This document shows, in pieces, positions 1 to 5,505 of a DNA stretch of 5,883 nucleotides. Source of the stretch: Candidatus Parcubacteria bacterium (lineage in GTDB: Bacteria; Patescibacteriota; Patescibacteriia; UBA1558; GWA2-36-10); the NCBI GenBank assembly GCA_030632225.1, contig DAOVVF010000036.1, positions 1 through 5,883 on the forward strand, given 5' to 3'. The translations under genes and the position numbers were made by a program. How positions within the stretch are numbered: the stretch's first letter is position 1; each line of letters opens with the position of its first letter. Below the pieces are notes generated by a model. That model was not told where the DNA came from and did not search any database. It saw only the letters and a program-made list of their open reading frames with translations.

Positions 1-1
1 A

Positions 2-130
2 AATTTTAAGGCTGTTCTACATGCTTCCTATCTAAGATTTATAGAAAACAACCTAAGGTACAAATTTGGTTTTGAAGTAGTACCAATTAAAATACACGTA
101 CAAAAAAGTCAAAACTTACAAGATAAATAA
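2..130 (+). CDS. der: Ribosome-assembly GTPase Der (EngA), C-terminal end only
   Basis: This open frame enters from the left edge and gives the last 42 residues before a TAA at 128-130. The peptide contains HASYLRFIENNLR, then KFGFEVVPIKI. This fits the end of the KH-like C-terminal domain of Der, which in other bacteria reads roughly Y-x-R-[FY]-L-E-N-x-[IL]-R followed by FGFEGTPI. Der is a tandem-GTPase protein needed for maturation of the 50S ribosomal subunit. Both GTPase domains lie outside the window, so neither can be checked. The usual Glu-Gly-Thr-Pro is Glu-Val-Val-Pro here, a mild divergence. One base separates its stop from the pth start, so the two genes are probably co-transcribed and translationally coupled. 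The identification rests on a short but characteristic segment. Confidence 0.8.
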   Translation, partial: NFKAVLHASYLRFIENNLRYKFGFEVVPIKIHVQKSQNLQDK

Positions 131-131
131 T

Positions 132-695
132 ATGAAATTAATAATAGGTTTGGGTAACCCAGATAAAGAGTATAAATATACTAGACATAACTTTGGTCAT
201 CTAGTACTAGATTCTTTAGTGGAGAAAAAAGAGCTTAAGTTAAAAAAGAAAAAACATAATAAAACAGCTAGCTTTCAAACTAGCAGAGAAAAAATAGTAA
301 TTGCTAAAACTACTACCTATATGAATGAATCTGGCAAAGCTATTAAAGAATTAAAAAGCTTTTATAAGATACCTACTAACAAGATAATTATTATTCATGA
401 TGATATAGACTTACCTTTTGGTAAAACTAGATTATCTAAAGCCAGAGGTGCTGGTGGTCATAAAGGACTAGGATCAATTATTAAATACCTTAAGTCTAAA
501 GATTTTAAAAGAATACGTTTAGGTATTGGACCACAGCAAGGTAAATCAGAAGACTTTGTTCTAAAAAGATTTAGTTCTGAAGAAAAAAATAAACTAGTAG
601 AAATAATAGATACTAGTTACCTGATTATAGAAACAATACTGGAAAAAGGCTTTGATAAAGCTGCTAATAAATATAATCAAAAAGACCGGCCTTAA
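132..695 (+). CDS. pth: Peptidyl-tRNA hydrolase (Pth)
   Basis: Pth cleaves the ester bond of peptidyl-tRNAs released from stalled ribosomes and so recycles tRNA in the cytosol. The 187-residue length is normal for the bacterial family (E. coli about 194). Visible motifs are the N-terminal LIIGLGNP, the YTRHNFG signature with catalytic His19 and Asn9, MNESGKAI with Asn65 (E. coli Asn68), HDDIDLPFG with Asp90 (E. coli Asp93), and GAGGHKGLGSI. Two family positions differ. Residue 11 is Asp where GNPG is usual, and Lys111 replaces the Asn of GGHNGL (Asn114 in E. coli). Catalytic His, Asn and Asp are intact, so the enzyme is probably active. The ATG at 132 sits one base after the der stop and begins exactly at the conserved N-terminus. 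The last codons (Asp-Arg-Pro-stop) form part of the transcription terminator. No Shine-Dalgarno is visible. Confidence 0.97.
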   Translation: MKLIIGLGNPDKEYKYTRHNFGHLVLDSLVEKKELKLKKKKHNKTASFQTSREKIVIAKTTTYMNESGKAIKELKSFYKIPTNKIIIIHDDIDLPFGKTRLSKARGAGGHKGLGSIIKYLKSKDFKRIRLGIGPQQGKSEDFVLKRFSSEEKNKLVEIIDTSYLIIETILEKGFDKAANKYNQKDRP

Positions 696-707
696 GCCGG
701 TTCTTTT
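679..707. terminator. Bidirectional rho-independent terminator between convergent pth and pepA
   Basis: A 7-bp stem pairs 684-690 (GACCGGC) with 696-702 (GCCGGTT; the outermost pair is G-T) around the loop CTTAA. On the plus strand it is followed by TCTTTTATTT. On the minus strand it is followed by five T (complement of 679-683). It can therefore end the der-pth transcript and the secE-to-pepA transcript. The left arm is inside pth and the pth stop codon 693-695 lies in the loop. The pepA stop 706-708 lies in the plus-strand T-tract. Confidence 0.9.
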
Positions 708-2178
708 ATTTAACCAACCAATTTAATAGTGTTCTCACTCCATAACCTACTCCACCACTAGATATATAGCTATTAAAAGGCTTTTCAGCATAAGCTGGAC
801 CACCTAAGTCTATATGAGCCCAAACAGTTTTGTCTTCAATAAACTCCTGGAGGAATAGAGCAGCTGTAATAGCTCCGCCATATCTAGTATTAGGTATATT
901 AGCTATATCAGCTATCTGACTAGATTTATTAAACTCTATATATTCAGGAGCTAAAGGTAATTTCCAAAGTCTTTCTCCTGATACTTCAGCTTGTTTAAGT
1001 AATTCATTACCTAACTTATTATTATTACTAAACAAACCAGCATAGTTAGGACCCAAAGCTACCATAACAGCACCTGTTAAGGTAGCTAGATCTACTATCT
1101 TGTTAATACCCTGTTTCTGAGCATAAGCTAGAGAATCAGCTAAAGTAACTCTACCTTCAGCATCAGTATCCCCTATTTCAATACTTTTACCTTGCATATT
1201 CTTTACTATATCTCCAGGCTTTAAAGCTTTACCAGAAGGCATATTTTCACAAGCAGCAATTATACCATGTACTTCTAGTTTAGGTTGTAATTGGCTAATT
1301 ACTGAAAAGACTCCTAGAACAGTAGCAGCTCCTGCCATATCTATTTTCATCTGCTTCATGCTATCTCCTATCTTTATATTCAAACCACCACTGTCAAAAG
1401 TTACACCTTTACCAACTAAAGCTATTTTATCTTTACCACCTCTGTAGACTAGATGGATAAACTTAGGATCTTGATTAGAACCTTGATCTACAGCTAAATA
1501 GGCATTCATACCTAATTTCTTTATCTGAGCTTTATCTAATATCTTTACAGATACTTTTTTGTTATCTTTAGCTATTTGTTCAGCTTGTTTAGCTAAAAAA
1601 GAAGGTGTCATAACACCAGCAGGTTCATTAACTAAATCTCTGGCTTTAACAGTACCGGTAGCTAATAGCATTCCTTTGTCCCAACCAAATTTAAATCTTT
1701 TAGTTCTACTCTTAGCTAATTCAACTACTAGCTCCTGTATATTTACCTTAACCTTATCTTTATCAACTTTCTTGTATTTAGAAAATGTGTATGAAGCTAA
1801 AGATAATCCTTCAGCTAAAGCTTGTCCTAAGGCAAAGACATCTGCATTACCTTTTAACCAATCTTTAGCTATTATACCAATACTAGAAGCAGAATACTTT
1901 CTAAGATAGCTAACTGCTTGTCCAGCTACTAATCTCCAATCTTCTGTACTTAACTTTTTCTTACCAGTACCAATCAGTACTATTGTTTGTTCAGCATCAT
2001 GGATAATTAATTGTTGTCCTTTTTTAGCTTGAAACTTTTCTTTTTTAACTTGATTTAAAACAGAAGCTTCATCTTCATACTTAAGACTTTTAATTAAGTC
2101 CGTAATAGCTTGTTCATTAGCTAGTACAGGAAAGAATAGTACTTCTGCGTAATCTGTTGTTTTAAAATTTAATTCCAT
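706..2178 (-). CDS. pepA: Leucyl aminopeptidase, peptidase family M17 (PepA-like)
   Basis: This cytosolic metallo-aminopeptidase releases N-terminal residues from peptides. Family members are hexamers with two metal ions per active site. The 490 residues compare with 503 in E. coli PepA. The N-terminal domain is about residues 1-155 and the catalytic domain about 165-490. By alignment to the family, metal ligands are Lys257 and Asp262 (VGKGVTFDSGG), Asp280 (KIDMAGAA), and Asp339 and Glu341 (DTDAEGRV). Catalytic Lys269 and Arg343 are present. The signature begins Asp-Thr-Asp-Ala-Glu where Asn-Thr-Asp-Ala-Glu is standard. The family stretches VDLATLTGA and SGKALKPGDIV are also present. The ATG overlaps the end of the upstream phosphatidyltransferase gene by 17 bases. 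The next in-frame Met is far inside the protein (residue 170), so this start is preferred. It is the last gene of the secE-led unit and may recycle peptides generally; substrate preference cannot be read from sequence. Confidence 0.96.
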   Translation of the reverse strand: MELNFKTTDYAEVLFFPVLANEQAITDLIKSLKYEDEASVLNQVKKEKFQAKKGQQLIIHDAEQTIVLIGTGKKKLSTEDWRLVAGQAVSYLRKYSASSIGIIAKDWLKGNADVFALGQALAEGLSLASYTFSKYKKVDKDKVKVNIQELVVELAKSRTKRFKFGWDKGMLLATGTVKARDLVNEPAGVMTPSFLAKQAEQIAKDNKKVSVKILDKAQIKKLGMNAYLAVDQGSNQDPKFIHLVYRGGKDKIALVGKGVTFDSGGLNIKIGDSMKQMKIDMAGAATVLGVFSVISQLQPKLEVHGIIAACENMPSGKALKPGDIVKNMQGKSIEIGDTDAEGRVTLADSLAYAQKQGINKIVDLATLTGAVMVALGPNYAGLFSNNNKLGNELLKQAEVSGERLWKLPLAPEYIEFNKSSQIADIANIPNTRYGGAITAALFLQEFIEDKTVWAHIDLGGPAYAEKPFNSYISSGGVGYGVRTLLNWLVK

Positions 2179-2620
2179 ATATTTGTATATATAATATGAA
2201 TAGTAAGAATAATAATCTAAGAGGTATTAGTAAATTAAGTTTAGTTTTCCAACTAACAAAGGCTAGTACTATATTTAATACAAAAGCATAAATTAAAAGG
2301 AAAGAAGTTTGGAAGAAAGCTAGTACTAATAGTAATTCACTAGCTCTGTCACAAACAGAATCCACAATATATCCTCTGGCGCTTACTCTATTATGCCGTC
2401 TGGCTATTAAGCCGTCAAACCAGTCTAATAGTATTGATAGTAGTATAAAAGAAAAAACCCACCAGATACTATCTCTCCAGATAAAAATCATAGCCATAGC
2501 CACTACAGAAGCTACAGAGACAATATTTGGGCTTATATTAGGTAAGGGTATAGGATCTATTAATCTGTCTACCCTTTCTCTCACTGCAATAACCCAGTTC
2601 AGTTTAACAGGATTATCCAT
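2162..2620 (-). CDS. CDP-alcohol phosphatidyltransferase family membrane protein
   Basis: The complete family motif D-x2-D-G-x2-A-R-x8-G-x3-D-x3-D is present: Asp66, Asp69, Gly70, Ala73, Arg74, Gly83, Asp87, Asp91. These residues bind the metal and the CDP-linked lipid, and the enzyme transfers a phosphatidyl-type group to an alcohol acceptor at the cytoplasmic membrane. Hydrophobic segments lie at about residues 33-49, 52-66, 93-106, 107-123 and 128-148. At 152 residues it is shorter than typical PgsA (E. coli 182), and the C-terminal part seems to have one helix fewer than the usual six. The acceptor (glycerol phosphate, inositol phosphate or other) cannot be decided, so no gene symbol is given. 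It lies 19 bases after rplA and overlaps pepA by 17 bases, so it is probably in the same operon and coupled to pepA. No Shine-Dalgarno precedes the ATG. Confidence 0.9.
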   Translation of the reverse strand: MDNPVKLNWVIAVRERVDRLIDPIPLPNISPNIVSVASVVAMAMIFIWRDSIWWVFSFILLSILLDWFDGLIARRHNRVSARGYIVDSVCDRASELLLVLAFFQTSFLLIYAFVLNIVLAFVSWKTKLNLLIPLRLLFLLFILYIQIYGIKF

Positions 2621-2639
2621 TCTGAGATATATTAATTAA

Positions 2640-3323
2640 TTAAGTTGTTATCTTAATACTAGGACCCATAGAAGAATTAACAAATATAGACTTAATATAT
2701 GTTCCTTTAATAGTACTTGGTTTAACTTTTTTTAATGAGTCTAGAAAAGCATTATAGTTTTCTAACAAAGCTTTGTCATCAAAAGATGTTTTACCGATTG
2801 ATAGATGAATACTAGAACTAGCATCATTTTTGTAGGATATTTTACCCTTCTTTAATTCCGTAATCATCTTAGTTACATCAGGACCAATAGTACCTATCTT
2901 AGGATTAGGCATTAAGCCTTTTTGTCCTAATATTTTAGCAACAGCTGCTAAATTCTTCATCATTTCTGGTACTGTAACAGCTATATCAAAGTTACATTTA
3001 TTAGTCTTTTTAATTTCATTAATTAAATCTTCATTACCAACTATATCAGCACCTGCATCTTTAGCTTCCTTTACCTTATCATCTGGTACAAAGGCTGCTA
3101 TCTTAATAGTCTTACCAGTACCATGTGGTAAAGCTACTGAAGCTCTAACATTTTGTTCTCCTTTTTTAGGATCAATACCTAAATTAGCGTGGATTTCCAC
3201 AGCTGCATCAAATTTAACTTGTGAAGTCTCTTTGACTAATTTTAAAGCCTCTTCTATTGGATATGTTTTACCAAGTTCAACTTTAGTCCTAGCCTCCTTT
3301 AATCTCTTACTTACTTTAGCCAT
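2640..3323 (-). CDS. rplA: 50S ribosomal protein L1 (uL1)
   Basis: L1 forms the mobile stalk of the large subunit that helps move deacylated tRNA out of the E site. In many bacteria it also represses its own mRNA. The 227 residues match the family's usual size (about 230). Recognisable segments are NVRASVALPHGTGK (residues 58-71), the L1 signature around residues 128-142 ending in GLMPNPK, and IGTIGPDV just after it. The ATG is followed by the usual Lys- and Arg-rich N-terminus. A 60-base spacer separates it from the rplK stop and carries an L1-type RNA motif that ends 14 bases before the ATG. Some candidate-phyla-radiation lineages lack L1, so its presence here is taxonomically informative. 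Confidence 0.98.
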   Translation of the reverse strand: MAKVSKRLKEARTKVELGKTYPIEEALKLVKETSQVKFDAAVEIHANLGIDPKKGEQNVRASVALPHGTGKTIKIAAFVPDDKVKEAKDAGADIVGNEDLINEIKKTNKCNFDIAVTVPEMMKNLAAVAKILGQKGLMPNPKIGTIGPDVTKMITELKKGKISYKNDASSSIHLSIGKTSFDDKALLENYNAFLDSLKKVKPSTIKGTYIKSIFVNSSMGPSIKITT

Positions 3324-3337
3324 TATATTATTCTAAT

Positions 3338-3374
3338 GAGGTACTAACGCTTTACAGACAAGTAAAGCTCCCTC
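3338..3374 (-). promoter_or_regulatory. Probable L1-binding autoregulatory mRNA structure upstream of rplA
   Basis: In the minus-strand transcript, GAGG (3374-3371) pairs with CCUC (3341-3338). Inside this lies a 7-bp helix, GCUUUAC (3368-3362) with GUAAAGC (3355-3349), capped by UUGUCU. Between the helices is an asymmetric internal loop, GA on the 5' side and GUUAGUA on the 3' side. The arrangement resembles the L1 site of 23S rRNA helices 76-77 (GGUGGGAG on one side, a closing CCACC on the other). It also resembles, from memory, L1 leaders of other bacteria with GGGAG and CGUUAnnACC elements. The structure ends 14 bases before the rplA ATG, so bound L1 could block initiation. Pairing is seen directly; the L1 assignment is inferred. 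Confidence 0.7.
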
Positions 3375-3383
3375 TTATTAATA

Positions 3384-3809
3384 TTATTTCCCTATTCTGA
3401 CACCCATTTGTCTAGCTGTACCAGCTATAATCTTCTTAGCAGCTTCTATATCATCAGTATTTAAATCTTCCATCTTAGCTTTAGCTATTTCTGCTAACTG
3501 AGCATCACTTATCTTAGCTACTTTTTCCTGCAAAGGACTACCTGATCCTTTCTTTAGTTTAAGCTTTTGCTTAATCATTTCAGCAGCCGGTGCTGATTTA
3601 AGAGTAAAATCAAAAGTTCTATCTTCATAGATCCTTAAATCAACTGGAACAATCTCTCCTCTTCTATCTTTGGTAGCTTCATTAAATTTAGTACAAAACT
3701 CTTGGATATTAACACCATGAGGCCCTAAAGCTGTACCAACTGGAGGAACAGGATTAGCTTTACCAGCTTGAATCTGTAACTTAACTAATTGTTTTAGTTC
3801 TTTTGCCAT
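3384..3809 (-). CDS. rplK: 50S ribosomal protein L11 (uL11)
   Basis: L11 binds the GTPase-associated centre of 23S rRNA and takes part in elongation-factor, release-factor and stringent-response signalling. The 141 residues equal the normal family length. The N-terminal domain carries the family's proline-rich stretch NPVPPVGTALGPHGVNI (residues 19-35). The C-terminal RNA-binding domain contains KMEDLNTDDIEAA followed by the L11 signature around IIAGTARQMGV (residues 127-137). The ATG begins the standard MAK start. Only four bases separate it from the nusG stop, so the genes are co-transcribed and probably translated in series. The upstream sequence has only AAGAAT-like purines and no true Shine-Dalgarno. 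Confidence 0.98.
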   Translation of the reverse strand: MAKELKQLVKLQIQAGKANPVPPVGTALGPHGVNIQEFCTKFNEATKDRRGEIVPVDLRIYEDRTFDFTLKSAPAAEMIKQKLKLKKGSGSPLQEKVAKISDAQLAEIAKAKMEDLNTDDIEAAKKIIAGTARQMGVRIGK

Positions 3810-3813
3810 ATTC

Positions 3814-4359
3814 TTAAATCTTTTTAATTTGTAAGAAGTCTAATTCAACAGGTGTTTCTCTGCCAAACATAGAAACTAGTACTTTAGCTTTACCTCTGGC
3901 TTCATCAATATCAGATACTTTACCTTCATAATCTTTAAATGGTCCATCAATTATCTTAACTACTTCGCCAACGCTCATATCAATCTTAAACTCTGGTTCT
4001 TCCTGTCCCATTCTAGACATCAAAGCTTTAATTTCATCTTCAGAAACTGGAGTAGGAGTAGTACCAGAACCAACAAAACCTGTTACATTAGGTGTATTTC
4101 TAACAACATACCAAGAAGCATCCGTTACTATCATAGAAACTAATACATAACCTGGAAAGATTTTTTCTTTAACAGTCTTTCTTTTACCGTTCTTGATCTT
4201 AATTTTAGTTTCAGTAGGAATCAAGACATCAAAAATCTTATCCTCCATATCCATGGATTCTATTCTTTGTTTTAGGTTACGTGATACATTTTCTTCATAA
4301 CCAGAATATGTATGTAATACGTACCATCTTTTACCTTGTTGTGAACTTTGTCTTGGCAT
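3814..4359 (-). CDS. nusG: Transcription termination/antitermination protein NusG
   Basis: NusG binds the RNA-polymerase clamp and links transcription elongation to Rho and to the ribosome. The 181 residues match the E. coli length. The NGN domain spans about residues 10-115, with RWYVLHTYSGYE near its start and KIFPGYVLVSM at residues 66-76. A linker leads to the C-terminal KOW domain (about 126-181) with its signature GEVVKIIDGPFKDYEGKV (residues 131-148). There is no sign of an inserted domain II. The ATG lies one base after the secE stop, so the two are almost certainly translated in series. This matches the common bacterial secE-nusG-rplK-rplA order. Confidence 0.98.
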   Translation of the reverse strand: MPRQSSQQGKRWYVLHTYSGYEENVSRNLKQRIESMDMEDKIFDVLIPTETKIKIKNGKRKTVKEKIFPGYVLVSMIVTDASWYVVRNTPNVTGFVGSGTTPTPVSEDEIKALMSRMGQEEPEFKIDMSVGEVVKIIDGPFKDYEGKVSDIDEARGKAKVLVSMFGRETPVELDFLQIKKI

Positions 4360-4360
4360 A

Positions 4361-4540
4361 TTAAATTACTATTTCTAATATTTTAGATAATAAAAAATCT
4401 ACAAGTCCTAAAAAAATAGCTATAGCAATGGAAATACCAATAACTACTATAGTATGTCTAATAGTTGTTTCTCGATTAGGCCAAACTACTTTAGCTAGTT
4501 CTTCTCGAGCTCCTTTTAGATAATTTACTAGTTTATTCAT
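4361..4540 (-). CDS. secE: Preprotein translocase subunit SecE (small ORF, 59 aa)
   Basis: Translating the minus strand from the ATG at 4540-4538 gives 59 residues ending at TAA 4363-4361. SecE clamps the SecY channel of the general protein-export translocase in the cytoplasmic membrane. The N-terminal amphipathic part holds the SecE signature GAREELAKVVWPNRETT (residues 10-26), with the diagnostic Lys-Val-x-Trp-Pro. It is followed by a single membrane helix at about residues 31-52. This is the short one-helix form found in most bacteria, unlike the three-helix E. coli protein. It is the first gene after the promoter at 4586-4614, and its stop is one base from the nusG start. No Shine-Dalgarno is visible in the AT-rich leader. 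Confidence 0.96.
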   Translation of the reverse strand: MNKLVNYLKGAREELAKVVWPNRETTIRHTIVVIGISIAIAIFLGLVDFLLSKILEIVI

Positions 4541-4556
4541 AAATTTAAGTTTTTTA

Positions 4557-4576
4557 AAACAGCCTTTGCGCTGTTT
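4557..4576 (-). other. Stem-loop at the predicted 5' end of the secE-nusG-rplK-rplA mRNA
   Basis: In the minus-strand transcript, AAACAGC (4576-4570) pairs perfectly with GCUGUUU (4563-4557) around the loop GCAAAG. The promoter just upstream predicts transcription start near 4579, so the stem begins about three bases from the 5' end of an mRNA leader of roughly 39 bases. There is no T-tract after it, so it is not a terminator. A 5'-proximal stem of this kind often protects mRNA from 5'-end-dependent decay. That role is inferred from position only. Confidence 0.6.
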
Positions 4577-4585
4577 AACGGAATA

Positions 4586-4614
4586 ACTATATCATATATA
4601 TTTATATTTGGCAA
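4586..4614 (-). promoter_or_regulatory. Sigma-70-type promoter for the secE-nusG-rplK-rplA unit
   Basis: Read on the minus strand, TTGCCA (4614-4609, -35) is followed by a spacer of exactly 17 bases and TATAGT (4591-4586, -10). A TGA directly before the -10 provides an extended -10 element. Start of transcription is expected near 4579. It lies in the gap between the upstream terminator and secE, where an operon promoter is needed. Such matches can arise by chance in AT-rich DNA, but spacing, position and the GC-containing -35 support it. Confidence 0.8.
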
Positions 4615-4624
4615 GGGCTAAACT

Positions 4625-4650
4625 AAAAACCTCTGATTAAAGAGGTTTTT
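4625..4650 (-). terminator. Rho-independent terminator after the cysteine-rich protein gene
   Basis: On the minus strand, AACCTCT pairs with AGAGGTT around the loop TTAATC and is followed by a T run (4629-4625). With the flanking A and T runs the stem reaches about 10 bp (4641-4650 with 4625-4634). It lies 25 bases after the stop codon at 4676 and before the secE promoter, so it separates the two minus-strand units. The plus-strand side also ends in six T (4646-4651), so it could act in both directions, but no plus-strand gene reads into it here. Confidence 0.85.
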
Positions 4651-4675
4651 TAGCTAAGGTTAGATAAAATTTATA

Positions 4676-5500
4676 TTATTCACATCTTGCGCAAGTCATA
4701 TGCTCTATATCACTACATCTAGTATCATACTTTAACCAGTCACCTACACAGCAAATTCCTGGTAAATATCCTCCTCCGTCTGGATTAGGGCAAGAACAAT
4801 CAAGATTGTTTATACAGCCTGAACCCATACCAAATGGTATTCCTACAGCTGGATCTATAAATTTAAAAGTTTGTAGAATTTTCTCAAACTCTAGCTTCTC
4901 TTTTTCTAAATCTAATTCTCCAGAAGGATCATTTAAACCATATCTAATTTCATAGATATAATCACCATTAGGAATATAAGTAATATCTGCTTTAAAACTA
5001 CCTGATCCAGTAACAACTCCTCTAACACCTTGCACACCATTTATGGAAATATTATCACTAGTTATAAATTTCTCAGCTGGACCGCTACTAGCGTCATGAA
5101 GATTAGCTAAAAAATCATCTAGTGATAAATTACTACTATTACCTAGAACTGCTACCGTAAAGCCACCATAGCTTGCATTATGATGAGACATTTTAAAGAC
5201 TTTATAGTTTATACTCTCATATTTGTCAGCGTCTGTTACACTCCAAGTATCTTTATAAGAGATTGCATAACTATACTTATTGTTTGTATATGTCTGCCAT
5301 TCTGAATCTTCATCTGCTACCAACTCTTTAGCTCCTTCTTGCACTGTTACTAAAATATCATGTACTACTTTATCTACTTTTCTAGCATACTCTATTTGTT
5401 GCCAGACAAAAGTACCTACTATAAATAAGACTGCTATGAAGACAGTTAAGACAATAACCTCATAGATATCACTGTAGCCTTGTTGATTTTTAATTTTCAT
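4676..5500 (-). CDS. Membrane-anchored protein of unknown function with cysteine-rich C-terminus
   Basis: I do not recognise a named family. The 274 residues show a short N-terminus (KIKNQQGYSDIYE), one hydrophobic segment at about residues 14-33, and a polar helical linker to about 66. A domain of about residues 68-215 begins with WQTYTNNKYSYAISYKDTW and ends with a helix and strand, FEKILQTFKFID. That pattern (Y-x-N-x-x-[YF]-x-[FI]-x-Y-x-x-x-W to I-L-x-T-F-K-F) resembles PsbP-like/lipoprotein-type domains common in membrane-anchored proteins of candidate-phyla bacteria. The tail holds eight cysteines (229, 235, 237, 250, 251, 262, 270, 273) with Gly and Pro, probably disulfide-bonded or metal-binding outside the cytoplasm. 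The ATG lies five bases after the upstream gene's stop, so the two are probably co-transcribed. The N-terminus partly resembles a type IV prepilin leader, but the Glu is one place off. Confidence 0.75.
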   Translation of the reverse strand: MKIKNQQGYSDIYEVIVLTVFIAVLFIVGTFVWQQIEYARKVDKVVHDILVTVQEGAKELVADEDSEWQTYTNNKYSYAISYKDTWSVTDADKYESINYKVFKMSHHNASYGGFTVAVLGNSSNLSLDDFLANLHDASSGPAEKFITSDNISINGVQGVRGVVTGSGSFKADITYIPNGDYIYEIRYGLNDPSGELDLEKEKLEFEKILQTFKFIDPAVGIPFGMGSGCINNLDCSCPNPDGGGYLPGICCVGDWLKYDTRCSDIEHMTCARCE

Positions 5501-5505
5501 AGTTT

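Noticed and set aside
1559..1909. Plus-strand ORF of 116 codons
   Set aside because: It lies wholly antisense to pepA, whose frame is well supported by motifs. The translation is low-complexity Leu/Ser/Ala-rich sequence typical of a reverse-frame shadow.
2179..2215. Possible -10 elements (TATTAT, TATATA) before pepA
   Set aside because: They lie in the AT-rich 3' end of the phosphatidyltransferase gene, no matching -35 is spaced correctly, and the genes overlap.
4557..4576. secE leader hairpin as a terminator or attenuator
   Set aside because: No T-tract follows the stem on either strand, and the sequence after it on the minus strand is A-rich.
4541..4675. tRNA gene, such as the tRNA-Trp often found near secE
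   Set aside because: No cloverleaf or T-arm GTTC pattern is present; the gap is explained by the promoter, hairpin and terminator.
5280..5465. Plus-strand ORF of 61 codons
   Set aside because: It is antisense to the N-terminal half of the 4676-5500 gene, has Ser/Thr-rich shadow composition, and has no supporting signal upstream.
4676..5500. Firm call as a type IV pilin
   Set aside because: The Glu is at +6 instead of +5 after the Gly, the charged leader is very short, and no pilus genes are in the window.
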